Source of the DNA: Panagrolaimus kolymaensis
Taxonomy: Eukaryota; Nematoda; Chromadorea; Rhabditida; Panagrolaimidae
Assembly (NCBI GenBank): GCA_028622995.1
Contig: JAJQJQ010000030.1
Span: 372,001 to 436,000 of the forward strand
Direction of reading: 5' to 3'
DNA length: 64,000 bases
Positions 47,547-60,469 of the stretch are shown here, in pieces (position 1 is the first letter of the stretch; each line of letters starts with the position of its first letter). The translations under genes were made by a program, and so were the position numbers. A model generated the notes under the pieces. The model made no database searches and was not told where the DNA came from. It saw only the letters and a program-made list of their open reading frames with translations.

Positions 47547-50500
47547 TCAATGAGTAAGAGAAAGGACAGGTTGATATTTGCCATTTTTATATTCCAAAAT
47601 TAATGTTGGAATATTTGAAGGAGTATCAGAATTTTGCCAATTTCCATATAATTTCCAAGTGTTATTATTAAAGATTGCAAAACGAATTTCCAACCATTTT
47701 GCCATCATAATAATATGGATTTCGGTCAAACTTTTTGTGGCGAGGGTTTCTTTCATAAATGGATCATCAAAAGAATATTTTGTGAAATCATGGCCAAGAC
47801 AAGTTCCTAAAAATCAAAAAAAAATATTATTTAAATCAACGGTTTAAAAAGTCTCAAAAAAAAGCAGGAAAAAAACGCCACACTTTGCTTTTTAAAGAAA
47901 AAAATTATTTATGTATATTTAAATTTTAGAATTTCCTTCGCAAAAAAATTTCTTGCTTGAGAGTTTATGAAGCTATTTTTTCAAATTTTCCCACTCTTTT
48001 TTTAAACTTAAAAAATATAAAACTTACCCAATGATTTATAATTGTAAAGGAGATGGTAATGTAAAGCATCCTTAATTTGGAAGCAATTTTCTTCATTCGC
48101 TGCAAAGAAATAACTCAAACATCCATAATCGGGATAAGCGGTTGATTGAATTTGTCGAACATTATTTGGTCGAGAAGTAGGCAAAATTTTTTCAATCTTG
48201 ATGGTGGACATCCAATATTGTTGAATATTTATAGAATATTCAAGACATAATTTAGTACAAATTTTTTTTAAATCTGCTCCACTTGGATGGAACCATTCAA
48301 CTTCAGCTTTTAAAGGTGTTCCATATACAAATTGCTGCATGGATGGAGCTGTATTTCTAAAAAAAAATTAATCATAAGAAAAAATTTAAAACTTCAAAAT
48401 TCTCGAAAAAAATATTAAACTAAAACTCACTGGGATTGTTGGGATGGCATGCTTTGAGGAACTGGTCGGCTTTGGGGAGCAGTTCTAATAGGTTCAGATG
48501 ATTTTTGAATTGGAGCTGGCTGTTGGAAAATTGGAAATGTTCTGAAAAAAAATCAATAAATAAACGATCGGAAATTTGAGTGTTATTGTATTTTTTTAAA
48601 TGGCTTATAAATCAGCGCTTTCATAAAATTTTATTCAAAATTAAAATTTGCATTTTTCGAGAAAGTTTCTTTGGGTTTTAATTTTAAGAATTATTTTAAC
48701 AAGAACTTACGGTGCTGGCTGCTCATCAACATGCATAGGCGTAGCTCTAGGCAAAGGTTCATCCACATTAAAATCATAATCATCGTTATTATTGTTGACA
48801 GGGGTTTCAACTCGAGAATTATTACGACTTCCAAAATTTCTTCTAAAAAAATCAAAATCTATGTAATTTTATGTTTAAAAGCTAATTATAAAAAAAGTAT
48901 ACCCAGTAGGCGCAGCACTTTTGACTCGTTTAAAATTGGATGGAGATTCGTCATCATCATCCGTATTTTTACGTTTATTCGAACCTTTATTCCGATAAAT
49001 TTCTTGATTTTTTTCAATTTCAATTATAGTTTTAGGTTTGCAATTATGTTTAATAGAAACGCTGAGAATTTGATCATTTTCTAATTTTGCTTTTACTTTA
49101 CATCCATTGCATTCCCATTTTTGATAATAATTCACTCGATAAATACGGGCATGAGTTTTTTTATTTTCTTCTGTGACAATAATAAATTTTCCATAATCTC
49201 CAGCTGAATTGTATCCCTTTTTCCATTGATCTTGAGGAACATCGCGGAAATTTGGGGTTGAAGAAGATGTGTTATTTGAATTGCTAAAAAAAATTTTTTA
49301 GAGATAAATAATGTATAAAACAAGCTCGATTGAACTCTTTGAAAAACTATTTTTAATTTTTTTTATTCATATACTTATCTTGGGACTTCTCTTCGTTAAA
49401 ATAATTTTTCTAATAAATTTTCCAAAAAATAATGCTTATATTTTATTAAAAGGGTTTACTTAAGAATTTTTAAACTAATAAAGCAACAACGCCTTTTTAC
49501 GGTACAAACCAAAAGAAGAAGAAAAAAATTTATATTTAACCCTCCCCACTTAAATTATTGTTTATGAGAGATTAAACGAACTTTGAATTATCCATGAGAT
49601 GACGATAATTTGAATCTGTTGATGATACTGAACTTCTTGGATTTGATGCTCGGTCATCATCAATTTCTGTGACCGATATTGAACTTCGATTATTTACTGT
49701 TGTTTCTGTTGTTCTTGTTTCATTAATAATTGATGAAGATAGGAACGACTTATTATGGCTGCTGCTTGAATTTGATAATAATGGATTTCTTCGAGTTTTA
49801 TTTAAACTTTGAATTTGGTTTGATTCTGCCAAGGGAATGGGATCACATGAATGTTGAATGGGAACAAAAAAGATTTTCTTTTCTTTATCAACGATAGCCT
49901 TGGCTTTTGATCCTTCATCACATCGAAGGCATACCCATTCTTCTTCACCATCATCATTATTTTCCATTGTGTATTCGCGAACTTTGGTTCGATCTTCTTC
50001 TTCTTTAACGATTAAAAGTTTTCGAATTTCACCATTTGAATCGGAACCCCATTCTCGAAACGTTTGAGATTTGACATCTCGAAATCCTACAGGAGTTTGT
50101 GGTTTTTCAATTTCAATGGTTTGGTTAGAAATCGAGAAATTTGATGCAATGGAATTATTAAATACTTGATTGGTAGATGATGGTGGTAGTTGTGGAGCTT
50201 GAAAGCTGCTATCATTACCAAGAGATGATCGTAATGAATTTCGACGAGTTGTTGAATCAGATACATTATTTTCCACTGGGGTTAATGGAACATTTATTCG
50301 TGCTACACGTGGAGAAGAGTCAGATGCATTCGCTGCTGTAGAATAATCAGGAGAACGTTTTCTTCTATCTTCCAAAACTTTTTCTTGATTTTTAATTGAT
50401 TCCGCAAGCTTGATGGGTTTGCAAAGATGGACTTTTGGAATTTCAAAAATTCCATCTTCTTTTAAATACGCATAAACCCTTCTCGTATTAATGTTATAGC

Positions 50501-53500
50501 ATTTACGACAATACCATTTCACGGATGTAATTGAATATTCTCTAACCAAATTTCTATCATTTTCTTCATAAACGATAATTCGTTCTTTTTCTTTACCTCT
50601 TTCATTTAACCCGAAATAATAATCTCCGAGTTTAACTTTTCGGGTTTTAAGCCTGGAAAGATATTCAGGATCACTAAAAGCAAAGATAATTTCAGAATAC
50701 AAATTTTTTTAGATCTTATAAAAAATTAAAAAGCTCAAAAAATTAGGGCTGTTTGTCAAACAAAAATTTCTTAATAAATTTTCTGAACTATTTAATTGAA
50801 ATTTTTATTCTTCAAAATTGTTTAAAATAAAAACTTTCTTAATAAACTTTTTATTTTAAAAATATATTTTAAATTCTACTAACTCACTACTTTTAATGTC
50901 AAGAAAATTCGAATATTTAACTTTCAAGGAGTTGGAAAGCTCTATGCTCAATAATGAAATAAATAAAAAACTATCCCTTCCTTTTTTTTGAAGGGTTATA
51001 AAATTTTAGTAATTTTGTTTTAAACAAAATTTTAAACTAAAAATTTTCTACGAAAAAAAGTTGCTTAAACTTACAATGAATTTGGAGTGCTGCTGCTGCA
51101 AGATTTGTTTGATTCTTTTTGTTGTTTTGTTGCTTCGGCAGCTTCCTTTCCAAGTAATGAAGAATTTCTTTTTGGTCGAGCACCAGTCGATGATGCAGCA
51201 TCTCCAGAGCTTTCATCATTATTATCACGCTCTTTAACTTTTATTTGAGATTGTTTTTCCACTGCTTCCGCATACGATGCAAGAGAACAAATATGAGAAA
51301 TTGGAGCTGGAGCTTCAAAAACTTTTCCATTCAATGTTCCTCGAAGAATCGTTTTTCGATCCATTTGGTAGCAATTCACGCAATTCCATTTATTATCTCG
51401 ATTAAAATATTCACGAATTTTACTTCGATCATTAGGCAATTCAAAAACAAAAATATGTTTTTTTGGTTGCCCATTCTTAGCCCAGCCAAATTCATATTGA
51501 TTTGGATGATATTCAATGAATTCACTAAAAATAAAAGAAATTTAAATTTAATAAACTTAAGTTTTGATTAAAAATTAAGGGAAACCCATAAACTATGCAT
51601 CGAAAAATACTTTTCAAAACTGATTAAAAAATTTTATTCATTTTCTAACTTATGAAAATTTTTTATAGTAAATTTTTTTATCCACGCTTAACGAAAATTT
51701 TATTTTGTAATTTTGGGTCCTTTTTTTGTATTTAATGTTTTATAAACTTTTCTCTTTAAAAATGTGGCTTACGGTTGTGGAGTTGGTGGAAGTTCTTGAG
51801 GAGAATTAAATTCCACATCAACAACCTGATCTGCAACTGGTGCATTTTCATCCACTTCCTCAATAACTTCAATCCCATCATCTAATTCATATCTTAAATA
51901 ATTTTATGATGGATGGACTTTTTGAAATTTAAAAAAAAGACTACAAACAAACAAAAAAAACTAACCTATTTTCTCTAACATTTTTTCTTTCAACCCCAGG
52001 AGCATTTTGATTTTGATTATTGGTTGTGTTGGAACTGTTGTTGCTAGCGGTACTAATAACACTTTCTCGTCCATCCGCGCTGAAGCGAATGGCTGAGGAG
52101 GATAAAGGAGCTGCGAAACTGCTACTGTTGAAAGTGGTGGTGCTGGTACTTATAACACTTTCACGACCTCCTCCATCTCCACCAATTCGAATGGTTGTTG
52201 CTGTGGATGAAGGTCGGGGTGGTTCGTTAGAGGAATCAATATCCATGCTTTCCACTCCACTATCACGATCTGGGTTATGATCACCACCATCATTGCCATC
52301 GCCTGAATTTGAAGTTTCAGTTTCTTGGCTTCCATTATCTTCAGTAATGAGAGTTATTCCATCATCAATTTCCTCACTAAGAATTAGTAATTAATAATTT
52401 AAAAAAATTATAGAATATAAAAATCTTACATTTTCATATTTTTATTTTTTTCTTCTCTCGCTGCATTTAATGCATTAGTTTTGTTGTGAAGGGTAGCATC
52501 TTGATTGCCAGCTGGATCAGCAACAATGGGTTCAACATTATTAACAGAAGAAGAAGATGATGGAGAAGTATCTTCATCCTCGCATCCAATAAATGTAATA
52601 TCATCGTCACTTTCAAATTCATTACTAAAAATATTTGAATTAAGTTGAAACTTTTTAAATGACCAGTAAAAAGTTAGAAAATAAAAAACTGTCGTCTGCT
52701 TTAATTTTTTTTAGAATCTTTAAAAAAAGCTAAGAAATTTTAATTTAAAAAATGGCGGTTTGAAGTTGCAAAAATATATCCAATGTTTTAGACGGTTTTT
52801 TTTTGGGAATTTTAAAGTCATTTAAAGAATTATAAACAAAACAAAAAACTAACTCTTTTCCTTGATTTTGATTATTGACGACTACATCAACAACGGGTTC
52901 ATCATTATTCAGAACGGAAGGGGCATTTTCATCCTCAACCAAAAATACATCGTCATCAATTTCAGTGCTAAAAGATATTTCAAATTTTCTTTAATATTTT
53001 AAATTTTATATATATTTTGTAAACCCACTGTCTTTCTCCAGTTGTTGTTGTTGTTTCATTATTTTCAAATGGAGCCGAATGGGTATCAATAAAATCATCG
53101 ATATCATCGCTTAAAAAATAAATAGCAAAAGTTTTAGTTAGAATTTATTATTAAAACTTTATTTTACTAACCGTCTTTCGAGTGTTGCTGCTGCATCATC
53201 GAATGAAGTTGGGTGAGGAGGATCAACGTCCATTCCTTCAACTACATCATTATCTTCTTCGAGCAATTCAACTCCAGGTTCCACTATGGTTCTAAAGAAG
53301 AAATTAAAAAATAGTTTAACCAAAATAAATATATAAGAAAAAAAGGTGGGCTTACGTTTTAGATTTTTTATTTTTTTGCTCAATGGTAGCTCCGGCGGCA
53401 GGAGCCGCAGCAGGAACGTGAGGTTGTGGATCAGGAGGAGGTGAATCAGAAGTATTTGAAACAATTTCAATTTCTTCACCTTCTTCGGCTAAATCAATGA

Positions 53501-54200
53501 CTGTAATATCATCATCGATTGAAGTCCTAAAAAAATTTTATTTTATTAAACTTCCGCCTAAATTTTTTTTTAAAATTCAAATCAACAAAAACTAACGTGG
53601 CAAGTTTTGGAGTATTTTTAGAGATTGGAATTGCAGATGGAGTTACTCCCTTGCTGGGAGTTGTTGGTGGTTTGGCAGTTGATGATGACGATGATGGAGT
53701 TTGAAATCCAGCGGTTTTGGATGATTTTGGAGGTGTTGATGAAATTGTTGGTGTATTTGACCTAGAATTGGTTTTGTAAACAGCAGCAGTTGTTGGATTT
53801 CTAACAAAATATGAAAGGATTCCATCATTATTTTTGGGATTCGATCGAAAGGGCGTACTAAAAGTTTATTTTTTGGATATATAAAAGTTAGTCTTTCGAG
53901 GCTATTTTTTGGGTTTCTATGAGCAAAAAAAAAAATGAAGTCCATGCAAAAAAGTATGTAAGCCAAGTTCCAAGATTTTTGGAAAATAGAAGAAAAAAAC
54001 TTGCTAAAACCATAAAAAAGTAAAAATATTTACCGATTATTATTTCCTTTTTCTCTCATTGGCGTGGATGCAATTGATTTTTTGCTCCCATTACCACCGT
54101 TGCTTCCACCTGAAGCAGTGGCAGATGAAGCAACGGATTCACCACCATTGATAGAAGGAGTTGAAGGAGTTTTAGAAGGTGGAGGAGTAATATTTTCCAT
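47547..54200 (-). CDS. Multi-FLYWCH protein with SIM-like array and degenerate OTU domain
   Basis: About sixteen exons are read leftward from ATG at 54198-54200 (TTTTTTTAG 9 bases upstream), about 1,450 residues. The N-terminal third is disordered. Several exons open with the same acidic hydrophobic motif: SIDDDITVIDLAEEGEE, EIDDDVFLVEDE, ESDDDITFIGCEDED, EEIDDGITLITED and YELDDGIEVIEEVDE. Four FLYWCH-like fingers follow with a shared core (REYFNRDNKWNCVNCY..ISHIC; REYSITSVKWYCRKCY..VHLC; EEEWVCLRC..QHSC; RIYRVNYYQKWECNGC..KHNC). The C-terminus is a pre-OTU plus OTU-like domain (KKICTKLCLEY, YPDYGCLSYFF, EYKNGKYQPVLSL). The Cys is kept, while the usual His before the final strand appears replaced by Lys. 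The open frame stops at 49572, but AAA|GTTCGT joins in phase to the exon at 49282, which has no start of its own, so I take one gene. Confidence 0.68.
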
Positions 54201-57200
54201 TGAAAATATCTAAAAAAATAAGAGAATTAATAAATGTTATCCTTAATAAAATTTTATTTCGTGGGTTTTTAGAGAAAAAAACTATTCAAAAAAAGAAAAG
54301 AAGTCATTTAGTTGTTATTCACTTTTTTATATTTTTTTTTGGACGAAAAAAAAAGTTTATGCTTTTGCATAATGTGTCTTCGTCTCTCTGCATTTTTTCA
54401 AATAATAACATTTTTTGTTGTTGATCGATTCCACCAAAAAAAAGAGTGTAAAGAAAGGAAAGGGCAAAAAACAAAACAAAAAAGGCTCACTTTCGCGCCT
54501 TTTTCTCTTTCTTCATTTTTTTTTTCAAATATTTTATTTTGATTTGGGTAATCTTTAGCAAAATAAAGTATCAGTGAAGAAAGGCCGTGGGAGTTGTAAA
54601 AAAAAGAAGATAGGGTGCTTGAGGTGTTTTTAAAGTGGCTGCATAAGGGGATGTTTAAAAGCCAAAAAAGGCAATTTATTGTTTCGGCAGATGGATAGCT
54701 TGCAAATTTTTTTTAGTTCTCTTTAAGCTTTTTTTTAGAGCCATAAAAATACCTTTAAGGATAAAAAACTATAAAACTCACTTTTGACCAAATGGATCTT
54801 CGAAGATCCATGGTTGACATTCGTCTTCGTTGTTGTTGTCCAATCATTTTTTTCTTTTCTTTTTTTGGGGTCAAAGTTTCTTCTTGGACATGCAACAATA
54901 ACAAAAATAAATAAATCAAAAAATCCAATAAATCAGAAATCTTCTATATATTTTTTGTTTAATAAAAAAAATACACAAAAATAGACTGCAGCGAAATAAA
55001 ATATAAAAAAATATGACACACAAATAAAATTTATCAGTTAGCTTGCTCTAGAATATCTATTCCAGAAACACGCCGATGCTGCGGCAGTATTTTTTTTTTC
55101 TCCCGCCGTTACAGAAGAAAAATAAAAAACATTAATGCTTTAGAATATTTTTTGCGTTTTGTTTTTGTTTTGTCGATCCCATCATGCATAATCATCGTTT
55201 TTTGGAGGATAGATGGATGGATGGTAGACCATCTATCGACCGACCGACCACCTGTTGTTATTGTTTCGCCGCTACCATTTATTCGTCGTCGTAAAAAATA
55301 TATGCAGCAGCTAAGATGAGATCGCGCCAAAATTATTTTCATTGTTGTTTTTATTTAATGGATTGAATGGAATTGGACTTTTTCTTGCATTTATTAAATT
55401 ACCATATGAATAAGAAAAAAAATGCAGTTTTTATTGTATTTGTTTGCTTCCCTCGTTTCGGAATTCTCAAAAATTATAATAACTTTTTTTTTGACTTTTG
55501 GATATTTAATTCCAAAGTTTGACGCAACTAAAAATAACAAAAAACTTGGAACTATCAAAAAATGACGTTTATTAAAAGTTTAAAAAAAAACAATAATTAC
55601 TGACTTAATAAATAACTGGAAGCAAGAATTAAAAATGTTTTTAATTACACAATCAATTTTGAAACAATGAAATGAATATTTTAATTTATTTTTTTAAAAG
55701 TTAGGTGCTTAAATTTTTTTTGTGTCGCCAACATTATTCAGTTTTAAAAGAAAAAAACAAAAGTGATATTTCGAAAAAGCAAAAGCATATGTATTTGTGC
55801 GGGCAAAAAAAAAAGACCAACATCAAACAATGGTGTCTGTTAACCTTTGGCACAATGTAAAAAATCAATTCACTCAGATATTTTTAAATAATTTTTATTA
55901 AGAAAAAAAAACAGACAAAAAGTTTGGAAAATTTGAAAGCAAAAAGAAATGGTAAAACATAAAAACAAAAAATCAATAATTTCTTCCTTTTCAGAATTTT
56001 GTTAATTTTTTTTTCAAATCAAATAAAATTTGGTGTATCATTCAATAAATAAAGATCTAAATTTAAACATTTTTAAAAGCAAAAAAGGAACACACCCACC
56101 AATGATGTCGGTGGAGATTAATTTTAGAAACCTTTGAAAAAATACAATATTTACGTCAAAGCAAAATTTTTACTTTGTATGTTTGTTGTAAACATACATA
56201 TATTCCGGAATCACTTCAAAATTAGTTATTATTTTTGCTAATATTTTTAGAACGTTTTTTATTTCTAGGCTATAAAATGTCACTTTTTTCTTATATTTTT
56301 TTGCTACCTAACTTTCAAAGAGTTCAATCCATTCTATTAGAAGCTGATTCTACCGTAATATAATATTTTGGAAGAACCAAAGAGCATCATCCACCCTCTT
56401 TTTTGGCCATCATCGTCAAATAGCAAATAGAAACACTTTTTTTCCATCGATGATGACGCAAATTATTATCCTTTAAAAAATATTTCTCCTTCCATTCCAT
56501 CCATCAGAAAAGTGATGTAATTTTAATTTCCTACCATTTATCATCATAAAAGTCAAAAGCGATACATATTTTCATTAATTTTTTTTGTTTTTTTACTTTT
56601 TTTCTTCCAAAGTTTATTATTAAAAAAAATATTAATCCATCCAAAAAATGAAAAACTCAAGGATAAAAAAAGCTTGTTCTCTCGGTCTCAAAGGTTTTTA
56701 CATTTACGTATGTCGTATATTTTTTTTTTACACTGAAGTAAGCTTTGCAATTATATAACAAAAAAGATGGGCCTTCAAAATTAATATTAACTTTTTTGTT
56801 GTTTTTTTTTGTGGCTAAATGCCGCCGCTTACCAATTTTCTGGAAAACAATGAATAAAAAAAGGCTTTGTTTGGGCTGGCTTGATTGGCTTCAACGTATG
56901 TAAATGTCATAAATGATTAGTTTGCCCTCGACCCGCCTATTTAATAATATCAAGTGTTTAAAAAAAATTAAAAGTCAAAAAGTAGTGTCATGGGTTTTTT
57001 TTTGTGGATATTATTTATAACAACTCTGGAACTCTCGAAAATAGCATAACTTATTTTAAAAACTGCAGCTTCGTGAATGGTTGTTGTTGGTGAACACTTT
57101 TTTTAGTTTTTAATTGCAACTTATCCTTTTTTTATTACTGTAGTTGTACTTTTGTCATTTCATATATTTCTGCAGTGTCGTTAGCCAAAAATAAATTATC

Positions 57201-57466
57201 TGGGCTCCATGATCAAAATCAAAAAAAAGTTTGATAAATATATTTTTTTTAATTCGTGGTTGTTGTTTTTTTTCATAATCTTTTAAAAATTCCTATAAAA
57301 TTTAATAAATAACTAAACCATATTACTCCTACAAAAAAATAATCTAAAAAAAGCTTAGTTTGGCTATAAAAAAACCAAAAATAACAAAGCTTAATTAAAT
57401 AAGTGTTCAAATTGAAATTAAAATTTTTTATTTTGTTTTTATTTTTAACTAAAAATACCAATTAAA
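54201..57466. other. Intergenic, no gene seen
   Basis: Promoter side of the FLYWCH/OTU gene, followed by AT-rich sequence. Short frames here are low-complexity and lack splice partners. Small GC-richer patches at about 55050-55110 and 55200-55330 read as nothing known. Confidence 0.5.
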
Positions 57467-57519
57467 TTAAAGGGACATAGCTATTTCATGCCTTTTCAAA
57501 AATTTGGCAAAGTCCCAAT

Positions 57520-57582
57520 TTTCGGAAAGTGAGAACCGAACGTTCGGTTTCTAACCGAACGTTCGGTTCTCACTTTCCGAAA
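57520..57582. repeat. Perfect 30-bp palindrome near left end of the TIR element
   Basis: Two 30-base arms (57520-57549 and 57553-57582) pair perfectly around TCT. Each arm contains CGGAAAGTGAGAACC and the self-palindrome AACCGAACGTTCGGTT. CGGAAAGTGA recurs in a hairpin near the right end (60747-60775). Confidence 0.9.
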
Positions 57583-58207
57583 GCTTTGACACTTTCGTTG
57601 GCAAAACGTTATTTTGTGTATCGTTCGGTTTGATGCTAACGAACGAATGTGTTCGGGTTCGATAACCTTATCCATAATTTTTTTTATCAATTTTTTTTGA
57701 AATAAATATTTTTAAATTGCTCTTTGAAGATAAAATAAATTGGAATAACAATAATATGTACTATTTAAAAAAGGCAGAGGAATAACCAAAGCTGTTGCTA
57801 AAGTTTTTTTAAATCACAAAAATATCCCTATCACTATCTTTTCATTGAAACAAGTAATTATTTTTTTAAAATCTAGTCGTTTTTATGTTATCACAGATAT
57901 TAATGAAACAATTTAAAAACTCAATCTGCAGCTTTGATGAAAAAACTAATCGATCAAACAAAACCAATTTGTCATAGCTGCATGGTCATTGCTTTAACAT
58001 TTAAACATACAAATGAAACCTTCGATATTTATTACCAAAAATACCTATGTACGCTTAGTTATATTTTTCTTGTGCATATGTTATTAAATTATAATAAGTG
58101 AATTCAATGCAAAACAGTTAAAAAAAGCTCGTTTCCATTAATTTTTGAGATGCCTTCACTTTTATTTTTTGTTTTTTTTTCTCTCTCGCAGTATTTAGAA
58201 TTGAAAA

Positions 58208-58264
58208 TGGTCTTCTTTTTTCTCTGCTACATCTCAATTGCAAATCAAGCGGCATCTTCATTTG
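58208..58264 (+). other. Possible orphan signal-peptide exon
   Basis: ATG opens MVFFFLCYISIANQAASSF, a plausible signal peptide, followed directly by a donor GTAAGT at 58265. An acceptor-like CTCTCTCGCAG lies just before. No downstream exon joins it without a stop, so it may be noise or a remnant. Confidence 0.25.
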
Positions 58265-58467
58265 TAAGTAAGAATCACATTCGGAAACTAACTTTCAATG
58301 GAAGCCCAAAGTTTAAAACAACAGTTTTTTTCTTTCCAAAGATTTTTTTTATCGAATAAAAAATTTCGGCAAAAAAAATAAAAAAAGAAAGATGTAAACA
58401 TTTTTATCGAAGCAATGGATAACATTTACCAAAAAAAGATCCGTTCTTTTTTATTTGATTTGAAAGT

Positions 58468-60469
58468 ATGGAAGAGCAGAATGAAAAAGGAGAAGAGCCG
58501 ATTTCATCTGAAGATGGTGAGAATCCAATTAAAGTGGCACAAAAAAGAGATGAACCTTATTTTGGAACAAAACCATCAGATATTGCAGATGAAGATTTTA
58601 TACCAGTTGAACCAGGGGTAATATTTATTATATCATCTTAAGTTAGCAATCATTTTTTTTATAGTTTTTTGGCGGCCCCGTAACTCGTCGTTCTTGCTTT
58701 TATTATTTGAATCCACCATCAGAAAAATGGTGCAGAAACGTGTGCATAAAGTTGGGGTTATCCTTCAAACAATTTCTTCACCCTTCCTTGAATGGAAGAA
58801 AACAACCAATTATTATTGAACACTGTAAAATTATTGATTTCTTGCAAGTACGTGGCGATGGAAATTGTGGCTATAGAGCAGTGTTGTCGATTATTCGATT
58901 AATCGAACGATTAATCGAAAAATAACCGATCGAAATTCGATTATTTTCGATTAATCGAATCGATTAATCAAGACTTTCGATTTTCGATTAATCGATCGAT
59001 AATCGATAATCGAAAAATTTCGATTAATTTCGATTAATCGAAATCGATAATCGAAGCATCCGATTATCGATTAATTGAGTCACAAAATTATCATTTTTTA
59101 TGTTCATTCCAAAATTAATTCTGCTTATTTTCATTGCAGATTTTCGAACTCGAACTTTTTTATAGTCGTCCAAAACGTGACTTTTTTTTTCAAATGCGCG
59201 CTAAAATTACTGTCGATTTTTTGGCGCCTAGAAAGTTTGTCATTGCAAACTCTTTTTTCTTCTTCTTTGCTTTTGTGCTTATTCATTTCTAAGTTTTATC
59301 GTGGTTAATAATGTCAAATGTTAAAACACACTTTGTTTTAAATAATAACTACTGGAATTGTAAATATTGTACTTCTAAATACAAATATGATCCATCTGGA
59401 AATACTAGCAATAGAATGACTAAGCCTCAAGTAAGCGAAGATCAAATTTTTGAGTATGAAAGTGAAGAAGAAGAAACTGAAGCATAAATTTTTTGTTGTT
59501 CTTTATTTTTGATCGTTATTGTTGTTTGTTCTTTTTTTTTTGTTATTTCAATAAACTAATTACTTTGTCAAATTTCTAAAGATTTTTCACTTGAAAGTTT
59601 TCTTTCATGATTCGACGCTTTATTTCACAATTTTAAAAAAGAACAACCACTAAAATTCTTTTTGATATGCAAAAAATGTATTACAAGCTTTTGATGATCT
59701 CTCAGAGGATTAACGTAGTGAAAAAGCAATTTTTTAAATTCCTTTTTTGGGCTACAAACATTTTACAATATGTTTTGAAACCATAACTTCTAATTTGAGT
59801 ATGAAATTTATAATAATAAAAGCCTAATTCATTTTTATAATAAAAAAAGACATGGTTTTTATTATATGAGAAAATTCGATTAATCGAATCGATCAAATTG
59901 CCGATTAATCGAAAATCGATAATCGAGACTTTCGATTTTCGATTAATCGATCGATAATCGATAACCGAAAATTTTCGATTAATTTCGATTAATCGAAATC
60001 GATAATCGAAGGATTTCGATTAATCGACAACACTGCTATAGAGCGTTAGTGACGTTATTAACTGGATGTGACGATCAACATCCTCTTATGCGACATATTC
60101 TTTGTAAATATATCCTCGAAGATAGAATCAACTCTAACAGTAAGCTAAAACATTATTTTACAGTTTTTTAAATAATTTTTTTAAGGATTGGAAGGCGTTT
60201 ATCCAAATATGATTGAGGAAGTAACCGCAAAAATTCGTGTTGCACCCAGCGCTGCATTTCCTGAACTTTGGTTAGGCGAAGGTGATCTAGCATTCTTCAG
60301 TCGTTTGGTTGAATGCAATATTATTGTATATTCATCTGAAAATGGAAAATGCATATTACATAATCATTATCAATTTGGTGGACCTTTCGGAACCCAAGAT
60401 CCTAATCTCCCCACCTTGTTACTTAGATATTCACCAAGCCATTATTGTCCTCTTTTTGATGTAAAATAA
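58468..60469 (+). CDS. OTU-family cysteine protease, split by a hAT insertion
   Basis: Exons 58468-58617, 58665-60139 (interrupted) and 60186-60469. Leaving out the hAT element and one target copy keeps the frame open and gives about 249 residues. Residues 1-50 are acidic. A pre-OTU region follows (SCFYYLNPPSEKWCRNVCIK), then the catalytic Cys loop VRGDGNCGYRA. After the insertion site come LVTLLTGCDDQHPLMRHILC, LWLGEGDLAFFSRLVECNII and the catalytic-His strand RYSPSHYCPLFDVK. OTU enzymes remove ubiquitin-like proteins or serve mobile elements. The insertion lies 3 residues after the catalytic Cys motif and adds an early stop, so this copy is broken unless the element excises. The gene lies within TIRs and has the same domain plan as the C-terminus of the gene at 47547. 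Confidence 0.75.
58879..60035. mobile_element. Non-autonomous hAT element (1,157 bp) with 8-bp target duplication
   Basis: The ends are CAGTGTTGTCGATTA and its inverse (15-bp TIR). CTATAGAG flanks both sides (58871-58878 and 60036-60043), an 8-bp duplication that fits the hAT preference nTnnnnAn. Both ends carry dense subterminal TCGATTAATCGA-type repeats for about 160-190 bases. The interior holds a shortened BED-finger frame and no catalytic domain, so it is an internal deletion derivative. The intact duplication suggests a fairly recent insertion. Confidence 0.9.
59311..59487 (+). pseudogene. Truncated BED zinc-finger transposase start
   Basis: A 58-residue frame inside the hAT element. 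YWNCKYCTSKYKYDPSGNTSN is the first half of a BED finger (W.C..C....SGNTSN). The expected H..H half is missing. The frame jumps to an acidic end (EDQIFEYESEEEETEA) like hAT C-termini. The junction fits an internal deletion of the transposase. It may still bind element ends weakly, but the finger is incomplete. Confidence 0.7.

Noticed and set aside
52020..52280. Plus-strand frame opposite the FLYWCH gene
   Set aside because: It is a shadow of Ser/Thr/Asn-rich coding sequence. The minus strand shows consistent exon phases.
58880..60035. CRISPR-like or satellite array from the TCGATTAATCGA repeats
   Set aside because: The repeats are irregular, sit only at both ends of a defined hAT element and are explained as subterminal transposase-binding repeats.
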